DNA of 64,000 nucleotides from Verrucomicrobiales bacterium (GCA_002715965.1 PBAL01000087.1:1-64000); one strand, 5' to 3'; shown: positions 52,197 to 62,010, counted from the first letter of the stretch. Notes: generated by a model from the letters alone, not told the origin. Translations and numbers: made by a program.

Positions 52197-53981
52197 GTGT
52201 CTGAGGACGAGACAGGCGAGGAGCTGAAGCTCCGAGGGATTCCTGCATCGCGCGGCGTATGCGTCGGGAAGGTGCTGATCCTTGGCCGTCAATCTGTCGA
52301 AACCCGTCGACGGCATGTTGAAGAGGAGGGGATTCCCGCGGAAATCGAGCGCTTGGAACAGGCCTTGGTCGAGACCCGTCACCAGCTTCACGATATCCAG
52401 GAACGCGCGAGTCAGGCATTGGGTGCGAAGGATGCAAAGATCTTCGACGCGCACCTGCTGGTTCTGGACGATCCGGCCTTGCTGGATCAGGTGGTGGGGA
52501 TGATTCACGGAGAAAAGGTCTCGGCGGACTATGCGTTCAATACCGTTTCGTCGCGCTTTGCGGATACGCTGGCTTCGCTGGATGACGAGTATCTTTCCGA
52601 ACGCGTCAGCGATCTGCGCGATGTCTCCCAGCGTGTGCTGAACAATCTCCGTGGAGTCAAAGAGGAGGGAGACCTTGCAAATCTGAGCGAGCCGAGAATC
52701 ATCATCAGCCACGATCTGGCCCCTTCGACCACCGCTGTGCTGGATACCAAGAAGGTGCTTGGCTTCGTGACTGAGATCGGTGGACGGACATCGCACACGG
52801 CAATTCTTGCGCGGTCCTTGCGCCTGCCGGCTGTCGTCGGCCTGAGTCGAGTGGCAAGCCGGCTCCGTTCCGGAACGAAGGTCCTCGTCGACGGATATGG
52901 AGGAATACTGGTCGTCAATCCCAGCGAGAAGACGCTTGAAGAATACGGCCAGCTCAAGCAACGGCAGCAACGCGTTGAGGATCGCCTTCGTGAGATCCAG
53001 TCACTTCCTTCAGTCACCTTGGATGGAAAGTCCGTGACCGTTTCCGCAAATGTCGAAGAGGTGGACGATGCGGCTGAAGTGATCGATTCAGGCGCGGAAG
53101 GGGTTGGACTTTTCCGCACGGAGTATCTCTTTCTAAATCGGGAAACGCTGCCCAATGAAGACGAGCAGTATGAAGCCTATCGCGAGGCCGCCCGGCGCCT
53201 ACGCCCGCATCCGGTGGTCATTCGCACGCTTGATATCGGCGGGGACAAGCTGCCCCTGCATCTCCATCTGGGACAGGATGCGCCCGAGGTAAATCCGTTC
53301 CTGGGCTGGCGCGCGATTCGGTTCTGCCTTGAGGAGAATGACATCTTTCGCACGCAACTTCGCGCCATCCTGCGCGCCAGTGTGGAGCGGAATATTCGGG
53401 TGATGTATCCGATGGTTTCGGGAGTGGAGGAACTGAATGAGTGCAACGAACGCCTGCAGAAGTTCCGCCAGGAACTGATCGCCGAAGGGCACGATTGCGA
53501 TCCCAACTTGAAAATCGGGGCGATGATCGAAGTGCCTTCCGCCGTGATGGTGGCCGACGTGCTCGCCCGGCGTGCAGACTTTTTCAGCATCGGAACGAAC
53601 GATCTCATCCAATACACACTGGCAGCGGACCGGATGAACGAGAAGGTGGCGCACCTGTATGATCCTACGCATCCGTCGATCCTTCGACTGATCAAGATGA
53701 CCGTGGACGCCGGCCATCGAAACGGCATTGGAGTGGCCGTGTGTGGTGAGATGGCGAGCGATCCCGTGATGGCTCCATTGCTGCTCGGTCTGGGCGTGGA
53801 TGAACTCAGCGCGACCCCGCCCCTGGTGCCGCAACTCAAGTACATGGTGAGGCGCATGAACATGAGCGAGGCCAGGGAACTGGCGCGAAGCTCCCTTGGC
53901 TGTGAGTCATCCGGTGAAGTTTTGACCCGTTGCCAGGAATTGGCAGAGTGCCTGGCGCCGGAGTTGTTCGGCAGGGGATGA
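52197..53981 (+). CDS. ptsI: Phosphoenolpyruvate-protein phosphotransferase (PTS enzyme I)
   Basis: Transfers phosphate from phosphoenolpyruvate to HPr in the cytoplasm, the first step of the phosphotransferase system. Seen: an N-terminal HPr-binding/helical domain from 'LRGIPASRGVCVGKVL'; the phospho-histidine motif 'GGRTSHTAILAR'; the C-terminal PEP-binding barrel with 'EGVGLFRTEYLF', 'RTLDIGGDK', 'NPFLGWRAIR', 'FFSIGTNDLIQYTLA' and the catalytic cysteine motif 'VCGEMASDP'. About 594 residues from GTG 52197, close to the usual 570-590. I chose this GTG because the in-frame ATG at 52143 lies inside a terminator hairpin and the extra 18 residues have no counterpart in the family. No ptsH (HPr) or sugar permease lies nearby. 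The stop overlaps the next gene as ATGA. Confidence 0.93.
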   Translation: MSEDETGEELKLRGIPASRGVCVGKVLILGRQSVETRRRHVEEEGIPAEIERLEQALVETRHQLHDIQERASQALGAKDAKIFDAHLLVLDDPALLDQVVGMIHGEKVSADYAFNTVSSRFADTLASLDDEYLSERVSDLRDVSQRVLNNLRGVKEEGDLANLSEPRIIISHDLAPSTTAVLDTKKVLGFVTEIGGRTSHTAILARSLRLPAVVGLSRVASRLRSGTKVLVDGYGGILVVNPSEKTLEEYGQLKQRQQRVEDRLREIQSLPSVTLDGKSVTVSANVEEVDDAAEVIDSGAEGVGLFRTEYLFLNRETLPNEDEQYEAYREAARRLRPHPVVIRTLDIGGDKLPLHLHLGQDAPEVNPFLGWRAIRFCLEENDIFRTQLRAILRASVERNIRVMYPMVSGVEELNECNERLQKFRQELIAEGHDCDPNLKIGAMIEVPSAVMVADVLARRADFFSIGTNDLIQYTLAADRMNEKVAHLYDPTHPSILRLIKMTVDAGHRNGIGVAVCGEMASDPVMAPLLLGLGVDELSATPPLVPQLKYMVRRMNMSEARELARSSLGCESSGEVLTRCQELAECLAPELFGRG

Positions 53982-54232
53982 TTCTGGAGGAATGGATCGA
54001 ACACAAGTGGCTCGAGCTGAACTCTGCGATTTGTGATCTCAACGGATTGGGCGTGTTCGAGGCCTACAAGATCTCGGATGGAAAGGTCGCGGTGATTTCG
54101 ACGCCGGTGCTGACCATGGATGAGATGTTTGACGTCGCGGAAATGACCCTGGTGGAGGAAGACGGGCAGTGGCGGTTGAACCGTTTTGAGTTCACCGATG
54201 TGGCGAAACATCACTACCGAATGGGGGGCTGA
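53978..54232 (+). CDS. Small conserved-looking protein coupled to ptsI
   Basis: 84 residues. The ATG at 53978 overlaps the ptsI stop by four bases (ATGA), the usual sign of translational coupling, and makes the upstream GTG/ATG extensions unlikely. The protein is acidic, with a probable helical N-terminus (ILEEWIEHKWLELNSAICDL) and beta-strand-like segments later. There is no signal peptide or membrane helix, so it is cytoplasmic. I do not recognise the family. Its position suggests a role connected with enzyme I or with the next gene, but nothing in the sequence proves it. Confidence 0.65.
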   Translation: MILEEWIEHKWLELNSAICDLNGLGVFEAYKISDGKVAVISTPVLTMDEMFDVAEMTLVEEDGQWRLNRFEFTDVAKHHYRMGG

Positions 54233-54234
54233 AG

Positions 54235-55131
54235 ATGACCGAGGTTCGCAGGATTTATCCGTCATCGACGGCACCGGGGTTTGAACTGCCGACTCTCGCA
54301 ATGAAAGCAGGAATAAAGAAGATCCAAGACTATCTGAAGAACACAGTCCCGGATGAGAGGAGGCTGATCAATCTCTCCAAATTGAACGAAGACGGAAGGG
54401 TGGAGGTTGACGTGCGTTTGCCGGATAATCCAGATGTGCGAGGGGATGTCATCAAGAAACCGGGCGACTTGTACGTCACGCGAATCGCAGTCAAGGCGCC
54501 GCGACCCAATGCGAAATTGCCGGCGTTGAAGACTGTCGGAGGAGTAAAACTGTCGCGCTTGTTTTTCCTGGAACGCGACGTTGATTTGCATGCTGCGGTG
54601 AAGGAGAAACTCGGTGGACGATCTCTGCGTGCAGTTGCCATGCACATCAACGCAAACATCTCAAGCCAGGTGGTCATGTCGGGAGGTGCTGCCTATGGAG
54701 CACTGCGGCCCACTGGTGAAATGTTCCTGCTCGCGACGTTCAAGAACGATGACGGAGACCACGAGTTGAGCGTTTGCGAGTTGGGCAAGGTTTTACTGGA
54801 GCCGGCCGCATTCAAGCACATGTCCTACGGATCGTACGCAGTGAACAGCAAACCGCTTGTCGGGCCATTTGCGTCTCAGCTGGTCGCCGCTCTGGCGAAG
54901 GGGAAATCATGCCTGCCCCAACGAATCCCGGAACCAGCAGCTGCGTTGGCTGCTCCGGCAGTGAATCAACTACCTCAACCGAACCTTCTTGGGTGTCGTT
55001 TACTTATGAGGCAACAAGCAACTGGCGGCAACGATCAAGCCGGAGAAGGAGTGGCCAAAGGCCGAACGGCTGGCGACCTTTGCCGCCTTGTGAAAGCTGA
55101 CTCATCGAAAGAACGGGGGTCTTTTCGATGA
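54235..55131 (+). CDS. Unrecognised 298-residue protein
   Basis: The ATG at 54235 follows the previous stop by two bases and has a G-rich stretch (GGGGGGCTGAAG) in the place of a ribosome-binding site. Residues 1-225 look like a normal soluble alpha/beta protein (e.g. 'RRLINLSKLNEDGRVEVDVRLPDNP', 'VGGVKLSRLFFLE', 'MSYGSYAVNSKPLVGPF'). From about residue 226 the sequence turns into an Ala/Pro/Gln- then Lys/Gly/Arg-rich tail without obvious structure, suggesting the original C-terminus was replaced or frameshifted. Its last codons lie in an imperfect inverted repeat (55102-55131). No signal peptide or membrane helix. The family is not recognised. Confidence 0.55.
   Translation: MTEVRRIYPSSTAPGFELPTLAMKAGIKKIQDYLKNTVPDERRLINLSKLNEDGRVEVDVRLPDNPDVRGDVIKKPGDLYVTRIAVKAPRPNAKLPALKTVGGVKLSRLFFLERDVDLHAAVKEKLGGRSLRAVAMHINANISSQVVMSGGAAYGALRPTGEMFLLATFKNDDGDHELSVCELGKVLLEPAAFKHMSYGSYAVNSKPLVGPFASQLVAALAKGKSCLPQRIPEPAAALAAPAVNQLPQPNLLGCRLLMRQQATGGNDQAGEGVAKGRTAGDLCRLVKADSSKERGSFR
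55102..55131 (+). terminator. Weak hairpin at the end of the ptsI gene group
   Basis: TCATCGAAAGA / TCTTTTCGATGA with one bulged T and the loop ACGGGGG. It overlaps the stop of the 298-residue gene. The stem is AT-rich and no long T tail follows, so terminator function is uncertain. Confidence 0.3.
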
Positions 55132-55156
55132 CTTACGATGCGCGGGAGATGTCGAA

Positions 55157-55369
55157 TCAGAGCAATTGATCGGGCTGGGGCTGGGGTTGATTGAGAAGGA
55201 CGGCCGACCGTGTTTCGCGCAACCCTGCGCCAAACTCGGTCGCACGCTCGCCCTCTTCCGTGACCGCCAAACCGGCACTGTCGTAGCCGCGATATTCGAG
55301 GCGACGAAGTCCTTCAATGACGATGTAGGAGGCCTGTTGTCTGCCAATGTAACCGATGATTCCGCACAT
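55157..55369 (-). pseudogene. glmS: 5' fragment of glmS (glucosamine-6-phosphate synthase)
   Basis: Read on the minus strand from the ATG at 55369, the frame starts 'MCGIIGYIG' and continues with '[18 protein letters not shown]', the highly conserved N-terminus of glutamine-fructose-6-phosphate aminotransferase, including the Cys-2 nucleophile. Similarity ends after about 40 residues; the remaining 30 codons (ending [10 protein letters not shown] and a stop) do not resemble GlmS, and the next kilobase on that strand has no GlmS sequence, whereas the full enzyme has about 600 residues. So this is a truncated copy left at a rearrangement breakpoint. GlmS is normally essential, so an intact copy is expected elsewhere. 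Confidence 0.75.
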
Positions 55370-55465
55370 GTTCTGACGAGATGAAGTGAAGTGTTGTTTC
55401 TTGCGTTGTTGGCGGGCGGGTATAGGCTTGTCTCGGCGGTTCGCAAGTAAGGAATTCCCACAGCA

Positions 55466-56767
55466 ATGAGCAAACGGCACTTAATCGACACTTCAAGGGT
55501 CTTGGCGATCGTCATGGGGGGCGGGCGCGGTTCGCGGCTGTTCCCGCTTACGCAGGATCGATCAAAACCAGCCGTTCCCCTGGTCGGCAAGTATCGCATT
55601 GTCGACATCCCGATCTCGAACTGCATCAACTCCGGCATCACGAAGGTCTACCTGCTCACCCAGTTCAATAGTGCCTCTCTCCACCGGCATATTTCGCAAT
55701 CGTACAAGTTCGATCATTTCACGGGAGGCTTTGTGGAGTTGCTGGCTGCCGAGCAAACGCTCGAGGGCGAGTCCTGGTATCAGGGGACGGCAGACGCAGT
55801 CCGGAAAAACCTTGTCCACCTCGAGAATCAGGACTGGGAATACTGCGTGATTCTCAGCGGGGACCAACTGTATCGGATGGATTTCAGTGAGGTGCTCGAG
55901 ACCCACATCGAGACAAAGGCGGATTTGACAGTGGCCACGCTCCCGGTCGAGCGTGAAGCGGCCAAGGGATTTGGCATCATGCAGATTGACAACAATCGCC
56001 GAATCACGCGATTTGTCGAAAAACCTCAGGAAGATGAAGTGCTGGATTCGCTCGTCATCCCGTCCAGCAATTACGAGGACCTGGGCATCAAAGCCCAGAA
56101 CGAACTGCTGCTCGCCTCGATGGGGATTTATGTCTTCAAGCGGAAGGTGCTGGACGAGTTGCTGGAGAACGACCTCACCGATTTCGGCAAGGACATCATA
56201 CCGAATGCAATCACGTCTCACCGCGTGTTCTCGCACGTGTTCCAAGGTTATTGGGAGGACATCGGAACGATCTGCTCCTACTTCGAGGCGAATCTGGATT
56301 CAACTTCGGAACTGCCGCACTTCAATTTCTTCGACATGAGCTCGCCGATGTACACGCGTGCGCGTTTCCTGCCGGCGTCGAAGATCAATGGGGCGGGAAT
56401 TGATCATGCGGTGATCTCCGATGGATGCATCATCAGCTGGGCGCAGATCTCGCATTCTGTGATCGGCGTCCGTTCAACGATCAGTCCGGGCACGCGATTG
56501 CATCGCGTGATTGCGCTGGGCAATGATTACTTCGAATCGGCGGAATCGATCGAACAGCATGAGGAGAAAGGGCTGCCTCGCATTGGCATTGGCGCCAATT
56601 GCCGGATCGACAATGCGATCATCGACAAGAACGCGCGCATTGGAGACAACGTCACGATCACGCCGGAGGGCAAGGATGAGAATGTCGATGGTGACAACTA
56701 TTACATCCGTGACGGCATCGTGGTGATCCCCAAGAACGCAGTCATTCCGAGCGGCACGGTGATTTGA
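55466..56767 (+). CDS. glgC: Glucose-1-phosphate adenylyltransferase (ADP-glucose pyrophosphorylase)
   Basis: Makes ADP-glucose from glucose-1-phosphate and ATP, the committed step of glycogen synthesis. 433 residues, the usual length. N-terminal nucleotidyltransferase domain with '[14 protein letters not shown]', '[22 protein letters not shown]' and '[11 protein letters not shown]', the metal/sugar-binding '[11 protein letters not shown]', then 'FVEKP' and 'ASMGIYVF'; the C-terminal half is a left-handed beta helix with hexapeptide-type repeats ('[21 protein letters not shown]'). The extended '[21 protein letters not shown]' end is typical of the cyanobacterial/plant-like form. An AAGGAA sequence lies about 12 bases before the ATG. 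It is divergent from the glmS fragment, so the 96 bases between them once served both genes. Confidence 0.95.
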   Translation: MSKRHLIDTSRVLAIVMGGGRGSRLFPLTQDRSKPAVPLVGKYRIVDIPISNCINSGITKVYLLTQFNSASLHRHISQSYKFDHFTGGFVELLAAEQTLEGESWYQGTADAVRKNLVHLENQDWEYCVILSGDQLYRMDFSEVLETHIETKADLTVATLPVEREAAKGFGIMQIDNNRRITRFVEKPQEDEVLDSLVIPSSNYEDLGIKAQNELLLASMGIYVFKRKVLDELLENDLTDFGKDIIPNAITSHRVFSHVFQGYWEDIGTICSYFEANLDSTSELPHFNFFDMSSPMYTRARFLPASKINGAGIDHAVISDGCIISWAQISHSVIGVRSTISPGTRLHRVIALGNDYFESAESIEQHEEKGLPRIGIGANCRIDNAIIDKNARIGDNVTITPEGKDENVDGDNYYIRDGIVVIPKNAVIPSGTVI

Positions 56768-56789
56768 TCGCGACGCTTAACAGTTTTAA

Positions 56790-57989
<1,200 letters not shown>

Positions 57990-58015
57990 GATCGGTCATA
58001 TCCGACTGATCGGTC
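57990..58015. promoter_or_regulatory. Direct repeat / imperfect dyad upstream of the antiporter gene
   Basis: GATCGGTC occurs twice, at 57990-57997 and 58008-58015. The same stretch also contains a dyad ATCGGTC-N6-GACTGAT with one non-matching centre pair. A -10-like TATAGA follows at 58026. It could be an operator; function is inferred only from symmetry and position. Confidence 0.3.
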
Positions 58016-58051
58016 CTATTCATCATATAGAGACTCTGCCAATCTCCGCGC

Positions 58052-59665
58052 ATGTCCCAACGGGATGACAGTTTCCGAATGTTTGCGGTGGGCGGATTGT
58101 TCCTGCTCGCCGTCGTGCTTTCGCAGCTTCCCTGGGAAGGGAGAGTGTTGTTGCCGAGTATCTTCGCCGCGGTCTCAGTTTTTGTCCTCCAGCGAGCGCT
58201 CGTGGGCCTGTTGCTGGGCGCGGCTCTCGGTTGTCTGATGTTGTCGGGCTTGAATCCATGGCGTGCGCTCATGGATTTTTTCAACGCACATCTGCTTCCC
58301 TCACTGAAAAGCGAATGGAACCTGAGCGTGCTGATCTTCACACTGTTGCTGGGTGGGTTCGCTGCCCTTGTTGAACGGGGCGGGGGATTTCGTGCGCTGT
58401 TCCAGTCTTGGATTCACGGTGCGCCCGATAGCGGAAGAAGAGTTCAGTGGTCGGCGTACGTCATGGGGCTGATTTGTTTCTTTGACGGACTTGCGAACAG
58501 CATGATGGTCGGCAAATCGGTCGGGCCTGTCGCGAAGCGATGTGGAATTTCGCGCGAGAAGCTCGCTTACATCGTGGATTCAACCAGCTCGGCAGTGGCC
58601 TGCGTGGCGATCATTTCCACCTGGATCGCATATCAGCTTTCAATGATCCGCGAGGGATTTGCGCAGGCAAAGATCGCCGATGTGAACGCCTTCCAGGTAT
58701 TCGTCCAGTCGATTCCCTTGAACTTCTATTGCTGGTTCACGTTGATCCTTCTCGCAGTGGTGGTTCATCGAAATTGGAATCTTGGGCCGATGAAATCCGC
58801 TGAAAGAGAGTTATCGAACAGCTCAGACGGCGAAGCGGACAACACTGAAGCGTCCGCCTGGGCAGCGCTCGTTCCGTTGGCTGTACTGATGGCTGTGCTG
58901 ATGGGCTGCCTTTATTTTCTTGGGGCAAAGGAGCCCCATCCCGTCACCTGGTCTAAGCTGTGGTCGGCGTTCGGTGCGGCCCCGGCGAATCAAGCTCTTC
59001 TGTATGCGAGCGCGTTGGCCTGCATGGCGGCATTCGCCTTCAACGCGAGGGCGATCCGGCGTGGTGGGAGTCCGGCCGGCGAGGTGTTTCTTGGGGGTGT
59101 ATCGGATCTGTTCGTACCCTGTTTGATCCTCGTTGCTGCCTGGGCCTTGAGCAGCACGGTCAAGGCCCTGGGCGCAGCTGACTACCTGACGCAGATTCTC
59201 ACGGGTGCCGTATCAGTGGCCTGGTTTCCGACGATTGTATTTGGCGCCGGAATGCTGATTTCGTTCACGACGGGGACGAGTTGGGGGACGATGGGGATAC
59301 TGATGCCACTGGTGATCCCCGTAGCGCTGGGACTTGCCAGTTCGGGAGACGCAGTTGCTGGCGCCAAGGACTGGTCGCTGGTTCCACCGGTCGTGGCTGC
59401 GGTTTTCAGTGGTGCTGTGTTTGGGGATCACTGCTCGCCGTTGAGTGACACAACGATCGTCTCATCAATGGCCTGCGATTTGGAACCCACGCGCCATGTG
59501 GTCACGCAGTTGCCTTATGCACTGACTGCTGCAGCGATCGCTGTTGTCGTCGGGTTCATCCCGTCGGGATTCGGTCTGCCTGGAATAGTCTGTCTTGCGC
59601 TCGGCGCGATAATTATCATCTTGCTGCCTCGAATCGTACCACCTGCGGCTCCCGCGGCAGATTGA
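58052..59665 (+). CDS. NhaC-family Na+/H+ antiporter
   Basis: A 537-residue polytopic inner-membrane protein with roughly twelve hydrophobic segments. The signature 'FGDHCSPLSDTTIVSSMA' late in the protein, the earlier 'FFDGLANSMMVGKSVGPVAKRCGISREKLAYIVDST', and 'ISFTTGTSWGTMGILMPLVIP' are hallmarks of the NhaC superfamily. Members exchange sodium for protons, and some exchange organic acids or amino acids, so the substrate is not certain. The start at ATG 58052 leaves a short polar N-terminus before the first helix. It lies 62 bases after tgt and 42 bases before the MFS gene. Confidence 0.9.
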   Translation: MSQRDDSFRMFAVGGLFLLAVVLSQLPWEGRVLLPSIFAAVSVFVLQRALVGLLLGAALGCLMLSGLNPWRALMDFFNAHLLPSLKSEWNLSVLIFTLLLGGFAALVERGGGFRALFQSWIHGAPDSGRRVQWSAYVMGLICFFDGLANSMMVGKSVGPVAKRCGISREKLAYIVDSTSSAVACVAIISTWIAYQLSMIREGFAQAKIADVNAFQVFVQSIPLNFYCWFTLILLAVVVHRNWNLGPMKSAERELSNSSDGEADNTEASAWAALVPLAVLMAVLMGCLYFLGAKEPHPVTWSKLWSAFGAAPANQALLYASALACMAAFAFNARAIRRGGSPAGEVFLGGVSDLFVPCLILVAAWALSSTVKALGAADYLTQILTGAVSVAWFPTIVFGAGMLISFTTGTSWGTMGILMPLVIPVALGLASSGDAVAGAKDWSLVPPVVAAVFSGAVFGDHCSPLSDTTIVSSMACDLEPTRHVVTQLPYALTAAAIAVVVGFIPSGFGLPGIVCLALGAIIIILLPRIVPPAAPAAD

Positions 59666-59707
59666 TGTGCCAGGGGCATGTGGGGGAGCCAATGACGAGT
59701 GCCTGAT

Positions 59708-61051
59708 ATGGAACTGACCAACGAACAGATTGCTGATCGAAACGTGCGTTCCTTTGTGGCGTTTCGCATTCTGTTCAACGCGAGGTTCTATTATCCGATC
59801 TTCGCAGTCATCTTTCTCGACTTCGGACTCAGCCTGGAACAGTTCGCCATCCTGAACAGCATTTGGGCTGCGACGATCATTCTCGCGGAGGTTCCATCCG
59901 GCGCGCTGTCCGATCTCATGGGCAGGAAGAAACTGCTGGTGTTTGCCGGTGCCTTGATGGTGATGGAGATGTGCGTCTGGGCCTTTGCACCGACTGGGAA
60001 CGTGACCTTGTTGTTCTGGCTGCTCACCTTCAATCGCGTGCTGAGCGGACTTGCTGAAGCGGCTGCGAGCGGATCGGACGAGGCCCTGGCCTACGATTCG
60101 CTCGACAATGCCGGACGAAGTGAGGAATGGACCATGGCTCTGCAAACCGTATCGCGCTGGCAATCGATTGCGTTTGTCTTCGCGCTGATGCTGGGTGGCC
60201 TCGTATACGATCCGTCGATTATGAGTCGTGTGTTCGGGGCCGAACTGACGCAACAAGACACGATGCGCTTTCCGCTGTACCTGAATCTGCTGACAGCGGT
60301 CGTCGTGTTCTTCGTTGTATTGCGGATGGTCGAACCGAGGAACAAGCATACCGAGGGCAAGCAAATCTCAGTGGGGGACGCCTTTGCGCAGACATGGAAG
60401 GTCGGCAGGTGGATCATGGTCGCTCCTTTTGCCCTGCTGGTCATTTCCACCGGCGCGATGTTCGACGGCGTGATCCGGATGTTCGTGACGATGAACAGCA
60501 AGTATTACCAGTTGATCGAATTTTCGCCGGGAGTGTTCGGTTTCATCGGCGCCGGAGTGGCGGTGATGAACTTTTTCCTCGCGCCGATCTCTCGCAAGCT
60601 GGTCGATCGTCTGCGACCCGGACAGATGTTCGCAATCGTCACCGTGATGACCGCGATCGGGTTCATCGGGGCTGCTCAGGCGATTCCGTATATTGGACTC
60701 GTGTTTTCCTTCCTGTTGTTTGCTGCCTTCATGATGACCATGTTTGCAATCTCGTTCTACCTGAACCGCGAGGCTGAACAGTCAATACGGGCGACAGTTC
60801 TGAGTTTCAAGGGGCTGGCTTTTAACCTGGGTTACGGGATTGTCGGCTTGCTCTACGCAGCTTTGGTGCAGCATCTGCGCAAGAACCCGGATCTCTCGGC
60901 TGATCCGAACGCGTTGTTCAAGGCGGGATTGGAATGGTTTCCCTATTACCTTGGTGCTGGATTGATTGCGATTGTGGTATTTGCGTTGCTTCGTCCCTGT
61001 GCACCGAAAGAGCAAGAAAGCGCCGATCTCCAAGCCTCAGACTCCAAATAA
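59708..61051 (+). CDS. MFS transporter
   Basis: About 447 residues with roughly twelve transmembrane segments. A major-facilitator motif A is visible in the loop after the second helix ('GALSDLMGRKKLLV'). Features typical of MFS proteins with a short N-terminus include 'RFYYPIFAVIFLDFGLS' and 'LAEAAASGSDEALAYDSL'. I chose ATG 59708 over the GTG at 59699, as it starts the soluble N-terminus directly (MELTNEQIADRN). The C-terminus ends in a polar tail. The substrate is unknown. It follows the antiporter gene closely, so they may share a transcript. Confidence 0.87.
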   Translation: MELTNEQIADRNVRSFVAFRILFNARFYYPIFAVIFLDFGLSLEQFAILNSIWAATIILAEVPSGALSDLMGRKKLLVFAGALMVMEMCVWAFAPTGNVTLLFWLLTFNRVLSGLAEAAASGSDEALAYDSLDNAGRSEEWTMALQTVSRWQSIAFVFALMLGGLVYDPSIMSRVFGAELTQQDTMRFPLYLNLLTAVVVFFVVLRMVEPRNKHTEGKQISVGDAFAQTWKVGRWIMVAPFALLVISTGAMFDGVIRMFVTMNSKYYQLIEFSPGVFGFIGAGVAVMNFFLAPISRKLVDRLRPGQMFAIVTVMTAIGFIGAAQAIPYIGLVFSFLLFAAFMMTMFAISFYLNREAEQSIRATVLSFKGLAFNLGYGIVGLLYAALVQHLRKNPDLSADPNALFKAGLEWFPYYLGAGLIAIVVFALLRPCAPKEQESADLQASDSK

Positions 61052-61106
61052 ATCGTCCGAGAACTGGCGCATGAAGTTTGAAGCTTGGAGTTTCCCTCGG
61101 TCACTC

Positions 61107-61134
61107 TTGAATTCCCCACCCATCTCACTATCTT
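61107..61134 (+). promoter_or_regulatory. Candidate promoter of dapF
   Basis: TTGAAT (61107-61112), 16-base spacer, TATCTT (61129-61134). The ATG of dapF begins only seven bases after the -10 element, so a transcript from this promoter would be leaderless or nearly so. Both hexamers are 4/6 matches. Confidence 0.35.
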
Positions 61135-61141
61135 CCCCGCG

Positions 61142-61948
61142 ATGAAATTGGAGTTCACCAAGATGAACGGCGCCGGGAACGACTTCGTTCTTCTGGATAA
61201 TCGCGACGGGAGCATTCAGCTGACCCGTGAGCAGGTCGTGCGTTTGTGTGACCGGCAACGCGGGGTGGGCGCTGATGGCGTAATGTTGCTCCGAGCGGCT
61301 TCGAACGGTGCGGATTGGGCTTGGGATTTTTACAACAGTGACGGCAGCGATGCGGAAATGTGTGGTAACGGTGCTCGCTGCTTTGCGCGTTTCATTCAAA
61401 AAACGGTGGGGGCCGGAGAGAATACTTCGTTTGAGACAGTCGCCGGTGTGATTGCTGCTACGTTTCACGGGGCTGAAGTCACGGTGAATCTGACTGCGCC
61501 TCATTCCCTGGAACTCAACGCCGACATCGAGCTGTCAACTGGCGCAACCAAGGTTCACTCGCTGAACACCGGCGTTCCGCACGCGATCCTGTTCGTGGAT
61601 GACGCAGACCAGGCGATGGTGAACGAGTTGGGACGTGAGGTGCGATTTCACGATCACTTTGCGCCGAAGGGGACCAACGTGAATTTTGTTCAAGTATTGG
61701 AGCCCGGGAAGATCCGCGTCCGAACCTACGAACGAGGAGTCGAGGGCGAAACGCTTGCGTGCGGAACGGGTGTGAGTGCTGCCGCGATGATTGCCAGTCG
61801 GGTGCACGGGTTTGCTTCCCCAGTGAAGGTCCAGGTGCAGGGTGGTGATTTATTGCAGGTGGATTTCGTTGACGACGGTGGAGGCTTTTCCGATGTGTTG
61901 CTTCGCGGGCCGGCGGATTTTGCGTTTACGGGGACGATTGAGGTTTAG
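61142..61948 (+). CDS. dapF: Diaminopimelate epimerase
   Basis: Interconverts LL- and meso-diaminopimelate for lysine and peptidoglycan synthesis in the cytoplasm. The ATG at 61142 gives 'MKLEFTKMNGAGNDFVLLDN', the standard N-terminus, and 268 residues, the usual size; a longer frame from 61085 adds 19 unconserved residues. The two catalytic cysteines are present: Cys-74 in 'EMCGNGARCF' and a second near residue 215 in 'ACGTGVSAAA'. 'PHAILFVDD' and 'APKGTNVNFV' also match the family. It is followed by dapA after a short gap with a small hairpin. Confidence 0.96.
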   Translation: MKLEFTKMNGAGNDFVLLDNRDGSIQLTREQVVRLCDRQRGVGADGVMLLRAASNGADWAWDFYNSDGSDAEMCGNGARCFARFIQKTVGAGENTSFETVAGVIAATFHGAEVTVNLTAPHSLELNADIELSTGATKVHSLNTGVPHAILFVDDADQAMVNELGREVRFHDHFAPKGTNVNFVQVLEPGKIRVRTYERGVEGETLACGTGVSAAAMIASRVHGFASPVKVQVQGGDLLQVDFVDDGGGFSDVLLRGPADFAFTGTIEV

Positions 61949-61983
61949 GACGAGCGGGGAAACTGAAGCGAACTCTTATTGTT

Positions 61984-62010
61984 CCTGCGAAGCAGGTTGT
62001 TAATTGTTTT
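61984..62010 (+). terminator. Possible weak terminator after dapF
   Basis: A 5-bp stem CCTGC-GAA-GCAGG followed by a T-rich run (TTGTTAATTGTTTTT). The stem is short, so read-through into dapA is likely. Confidence 0.35.

Noticed and set aside
54774-55100. Second plus-strand frame overlapping the end of the 298-residue gene
   Set aside because: No start context and no recognisable domain; it may instead reflect a frameshift or loss of coding constraint in this stretch.
55166-55384. Plus-strand frame across the glmS fragment
   Set aside because: It is the complement of clearly recognisable GlmS N-terminal sequence on the minus strand.
59465-60364. Minus-strand frame of 299 codons opposite the antiporter/MFS junction
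   Set aside because: It overlaps two membrane-protein genes; the translation is His/Arg/Gln-rich with no domain.
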